Source: Longimicrobiales bacterium (lineage in GTDB: Bacteria > Gemmatimonadota > Gemmatimonadetes > Longimicrobiales > Gaopeijiaceae). Taken from it: 6,811 bases of DNA. Of this stretch, positions 5,198 to 6,811 are shown in pieces. Made by a program: the position numbers and the translations under genes. Under the pieces are notes generated by a model that made no database searches, was not told where the DNA came from, and worked only from the letters and a program-made list of their open reading frames with translations. How positions within the stretch are numbered: position 1 is the stretch's first letter; each line of letters starts with the position of its first letter. The DNA lies in contig JAKMDG010000287.1 in NCBI GenBank assembly GCA_022428035.1, positions 1 to 6,811 of the forward strand, given 5' to 3'.

Positions 5198-6608
5198 GGG
5201 ATTCCTCCGATGTCCCGCCGGTGCGATCCCGGACCACGAAGATGAGTGCGAAGACGAGCGCTGAAGCCACGATACCCATGCCGGTGGCGCTTCGGGCGAA
5301 GCTCGAGGACACGATTCCGGCCTCACCCGCGAGCGACACCGCAATCAGAGTTGTCACACCGACGCCGATGGCGGCTACGGCCTCCGGCACTCCGGGCCGG
5401 CGTGTATACAGTCCGGCCAGAAGAGGCACAAACAGGCTCACGCTCATGATCGCGTAGAAGATCGTGATCGTATCGAGCACGCTGTCGAAGCGCAGCGTCA
5501 GCAGCAGCCCCCCGGTTCCACCGAGCACCGCCGCGAATCGAGCCACCCGAAGAACCTCTCGATCGGTCGCCTCCGGTGCGATGTAGCGCTTGTAGATGTC
5601 CTGTGAGAGGGACGTGGACAGCATGAACAATACGGTGTCGGCCGAGCTGACCTCTGCCGAAAAGACGGCGGCGAGGGCCAGTGCCCCGAGGAGCGGGGGG
5701 AGCCCCAGGGTCAACACGGTCGGCACTGCGTATGCCCCGTTCGTCAGGTTCGGATCGAAGCTGTGTGCGATGATACCGACCGACATCGGAACGAATGCGA
5801 AGGCCAGCAGCGCCAGTGCCTGAAGCGCGACCCCTTTCCGCAGCGACCGCTCGTCATGAGCCGCATATCCCATCTGGACCAGACCGGGCGACACGACGAA
5901 CGAGGGCATCAGGATCACGAACATGATGATTCCCGCGAAGGCAACGGGACTCATGAACTCCGGATTCGATGGGGCGGCAGCGAGCACGGCCTCCACGCCT
6001 CCCGCATTCATGACCGCGATGGGGATGGCGACAAGGAAGCCAACGAGCAGCACCGAGAGCTGAACCAGATTGACCCATGCGGTGGTCAGGAGGCCTCCGG
6101 CGGTGAAATAGATCACCATGACGACGGCACCCAGGGTGGCCCCTACCCAGCGGGGCATGCCGATCACCCACTCGAGGATCTGTGACATGGCGATGAGCTG
6201 AGCTGCGAGGATTGCGAGGGTTCCCAGCCAGAGGATCGACACGACCATCGCGCGAACCGCGTAGCCGTACCGCAGTTCGAGATAGTCGCCCGCGGTGTAC
6301 AGCCCGTGTTTCTTCACGGCGCGCCACAATCGAGGTCCCACGAAGAAGGCGAAGATGACCTGCCCGATTCCCGCCGAGCCTACGTACCACCAGGCGGACA
6401 GACCCGCCTCGTAACCGAGTTCTGATGCGGCGATCACCGAGCCCGCGCCGATGTTGGCCGCCAGGAAGGTCGAGAAGATCATACCGGCCCCGAACGAGCG
6501 GTCCGCGACGAAGAAGCTCCCGCTGCCCTGACCACGACGGGAGATCACGAGCCCGAAGACCACGAGACCGAGGGAATAGACGATCAGCACTCCGAGGTGG
6601 AGTGCCAT
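5190..6608 (-). CDS. Sodium:solute symporter (SSS/SLC5 family)
   Basis: This is an inner-membrane carrier of the sodium:solute symporter family (LeuT fold; PutP, PanF and SGLT relatives), driving uptake of a small solute with Na+. The 472 residues form about 13 hydrophobic helices. Helix 1 has STFLAANIGAGS (46-57). The family signature TAGGLLTTAWVNLVQ spans 169-183, with Asn180 where many members have Asp. Helix 8 carries VSSADTVLFMLSTSLSQDIY (320-339), holding the Ser/Thr residues that form the Na2 site in this family. The cytoplasmic tail is short and polar. The substrate is not readable from motifs. Its place between a peptidase and an amino acid decarboxylase hints at an amino acid, small peptide or amine. 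The ATG at 6608 puts the first helix at the N-terminus but has no strong Shine-Dalgarno. The gene begins 20 nt after the peptidase stop and overlaps the decarboxylase start. Confidence 0.93.
   Translation of the reverse strand: MALHLGVLIVYSLGLVVFGLVISRRGQGSGSFFVADRSFGAGMIFSTFLAANIGAGSVIAASELGYEAGLSAWWYVGSAGIGQVIFAFFVGPRLWRAVKKHGLYTAGDYLELRYGYAVRAMVVSILWLGTLAILAAQLIAMSQILEWVIGMPRWVGATLGAVVMVIYFTAGGLLTTAWVNLVQLSVLLVGFLVAIPIAVMNAGGVEAVLAAAPSNPEFMSPVAFAGIIMFVILMPSFVVSPGLVQMGYAAHDERSLRKGVALQALALLAFAFVPMSVGIIAHSFDPNLTNGAYAVPTVLTLGLPPLLGALALAAVFSAEVSSADTVLFMLSTSLSQDIYKRYIAPEATDREVLRVARFAAVLGGTGGLLLTLRFDSVLDTITIFYAIMSVSLFVPLLAGLYTRRPGVPEAVAAIGVGVTTLIAVSLAGEAGIVSSSFARSATGMGIVASALVFALIFVVRDRTGGTSEESRA
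5203..5208 (-). promoter_or_regulatory. Ribosome binding site of the PLP decarboxylase gene
   Basis: On the minus strand GGAGGA ends 5 nt before the GTG at 5197. It lies inside the last codons of the symporter gene. It decides between the GTG start and the longer ATG frame beginning at 5344. Confidence 0.8.
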
Positions 6609-6628
6609 GGGGCCGTCTGGTGTTCCGG

Positions 6629-6811
6629 TCAGCGCCCGAACTCCGACGCTGAGGGGATGCCGGGCAAACCTTCCGCCAGACGAACGGCTCGAAGAATCGC
6701 CTCGGCCATCACATCTGCCGCGAGCGATCCGACCAGCAGGACGCTGGCGTCACCCTGCCAGGCCCCCGACGCGAGCGAGAAGACGGTATCGCCATCTGAC
6801 GGGGTGTGGGC
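6629..6811 (-). CDS. P1/S58 family peptidase (DmpA-like), C-terminal fragment
   Basis: The minus strand is open from the right window edge to a TGA at 6629-6631 and encodes 60 residues. The fragment starts with AHTPSDGDTVFSLASG and continues with LLVGSLAADVMAEAILRAV and a short GLPGIPS tail. The H-T-x-x-DGDTVF-x-L-x-TG-like motif followed by a G-x-LAADV-x-x-AI-RAV helix is the typical C-terminus of the DmpA / L-aminopeptidase D-esterase family (MEROPS S58). These are Ntn-type hydrolases that mature by self-cleavage before a nucleophilic serine. Characterised members remove N-terminal residues from peptides, some preferring D- or beta-amino acids. The catalytic serine lies outside the window, so activity cannot be judged. 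The stop is 20 nt from the symporter ATG, so the two are probably co-transcribed. The family call rests on a short stretch. Confidence 0.75.
   Translation of the reverse strand, partial: AHTPSDGDTVFSLASGAWQGDASVLLVGSLAADVMAEAILRAVRLAEGLPGIPSASEFGR

Noticed and set aside
5198..5344. N-terminal extension of the decarboxylase to an ATG at 5344
   Set aside because: The extension is Arg/Ser/Pro-rich with no family similarity and overlaps the symporter coding sequence. A strong GGAGGA site supports the GTG at 5197.
3779..6608. Symporter and decarboxylase both encode exactly 472 residues
   Set aside because: The proteins are unrelated in fold and sequence, so the equal length is coincidence, not duplication.

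Overview
The window is dense, high-GC bacterial chromosome. It holds six genes and gene fragments, all of recognisable families, with no RNA gene, CRISPR array, insertion sequence or phage signature. Two of the four starts whose gene beginnings matter most (class I aldolase and PLP decarboxylase) are GTG. The small DUF3127/SSB-like protein and the Gemmatimonadota/Bacteroidota flavour of the proteins suggest a high-GC aerobic heterotroph from the Gemmatimonadota or a high-GC branch related to Bacteroidota (e.g. Rhodothermota). That placement is a weak inference; nothing here is a phylogenetic marker.

Layout. (1) 1-739, minus: a class I fructose-bisphosphate aldolase whose last roughly 50 residues lie beyond the left edge. 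(2) 740-936: a divergent intergenic region, the only sizeable non-coding stretch, with two short near-palindromes and a possible promoter element facing the aldolase. (3) 937-3775, plus: three closely spaced genes, a DUF3127 OB-fold-like protein with an SSB-type acidic tail, a MATE-family efflux transporter and a zinc-dependent alcohol dehydrogenase. (4) 3771-3794: a perfect 9-bp stem-loop covering both stop codons of two convergent genes. (5) 3779-6811, minus: the last 60 residues of an S58/P1 (DmpA-like) peptidase, a sodium:solute symporter and a group II PLP-dependent decarboxylase, in that transcription order, with 20 nt and then an 8-nt overlap between genes.

How the genes may work together. 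The minus-strand trio is tightly packed and makes a plausible catabolic unit: a peptidase releases amino acids from unusual peptides, a Na+-driven carrier takes up a small solute, and a PLP decarboxylase turns an amino acid into an amine. The substrate cannot be read from the sequence. The plus-strand trio (DNA-binding-like protein, drug/metabolite efflux, Zn dehydrogenase) has short gaps and may be co-transcribed, but its functions share no obvious pathway. The strongest points for follow-up are the peptidase-symporter-decarboxylase cluster, the SSB-like tail on the DUF3127 protein and the shared stop-codon hairpin. I found no clearly new molecular system.
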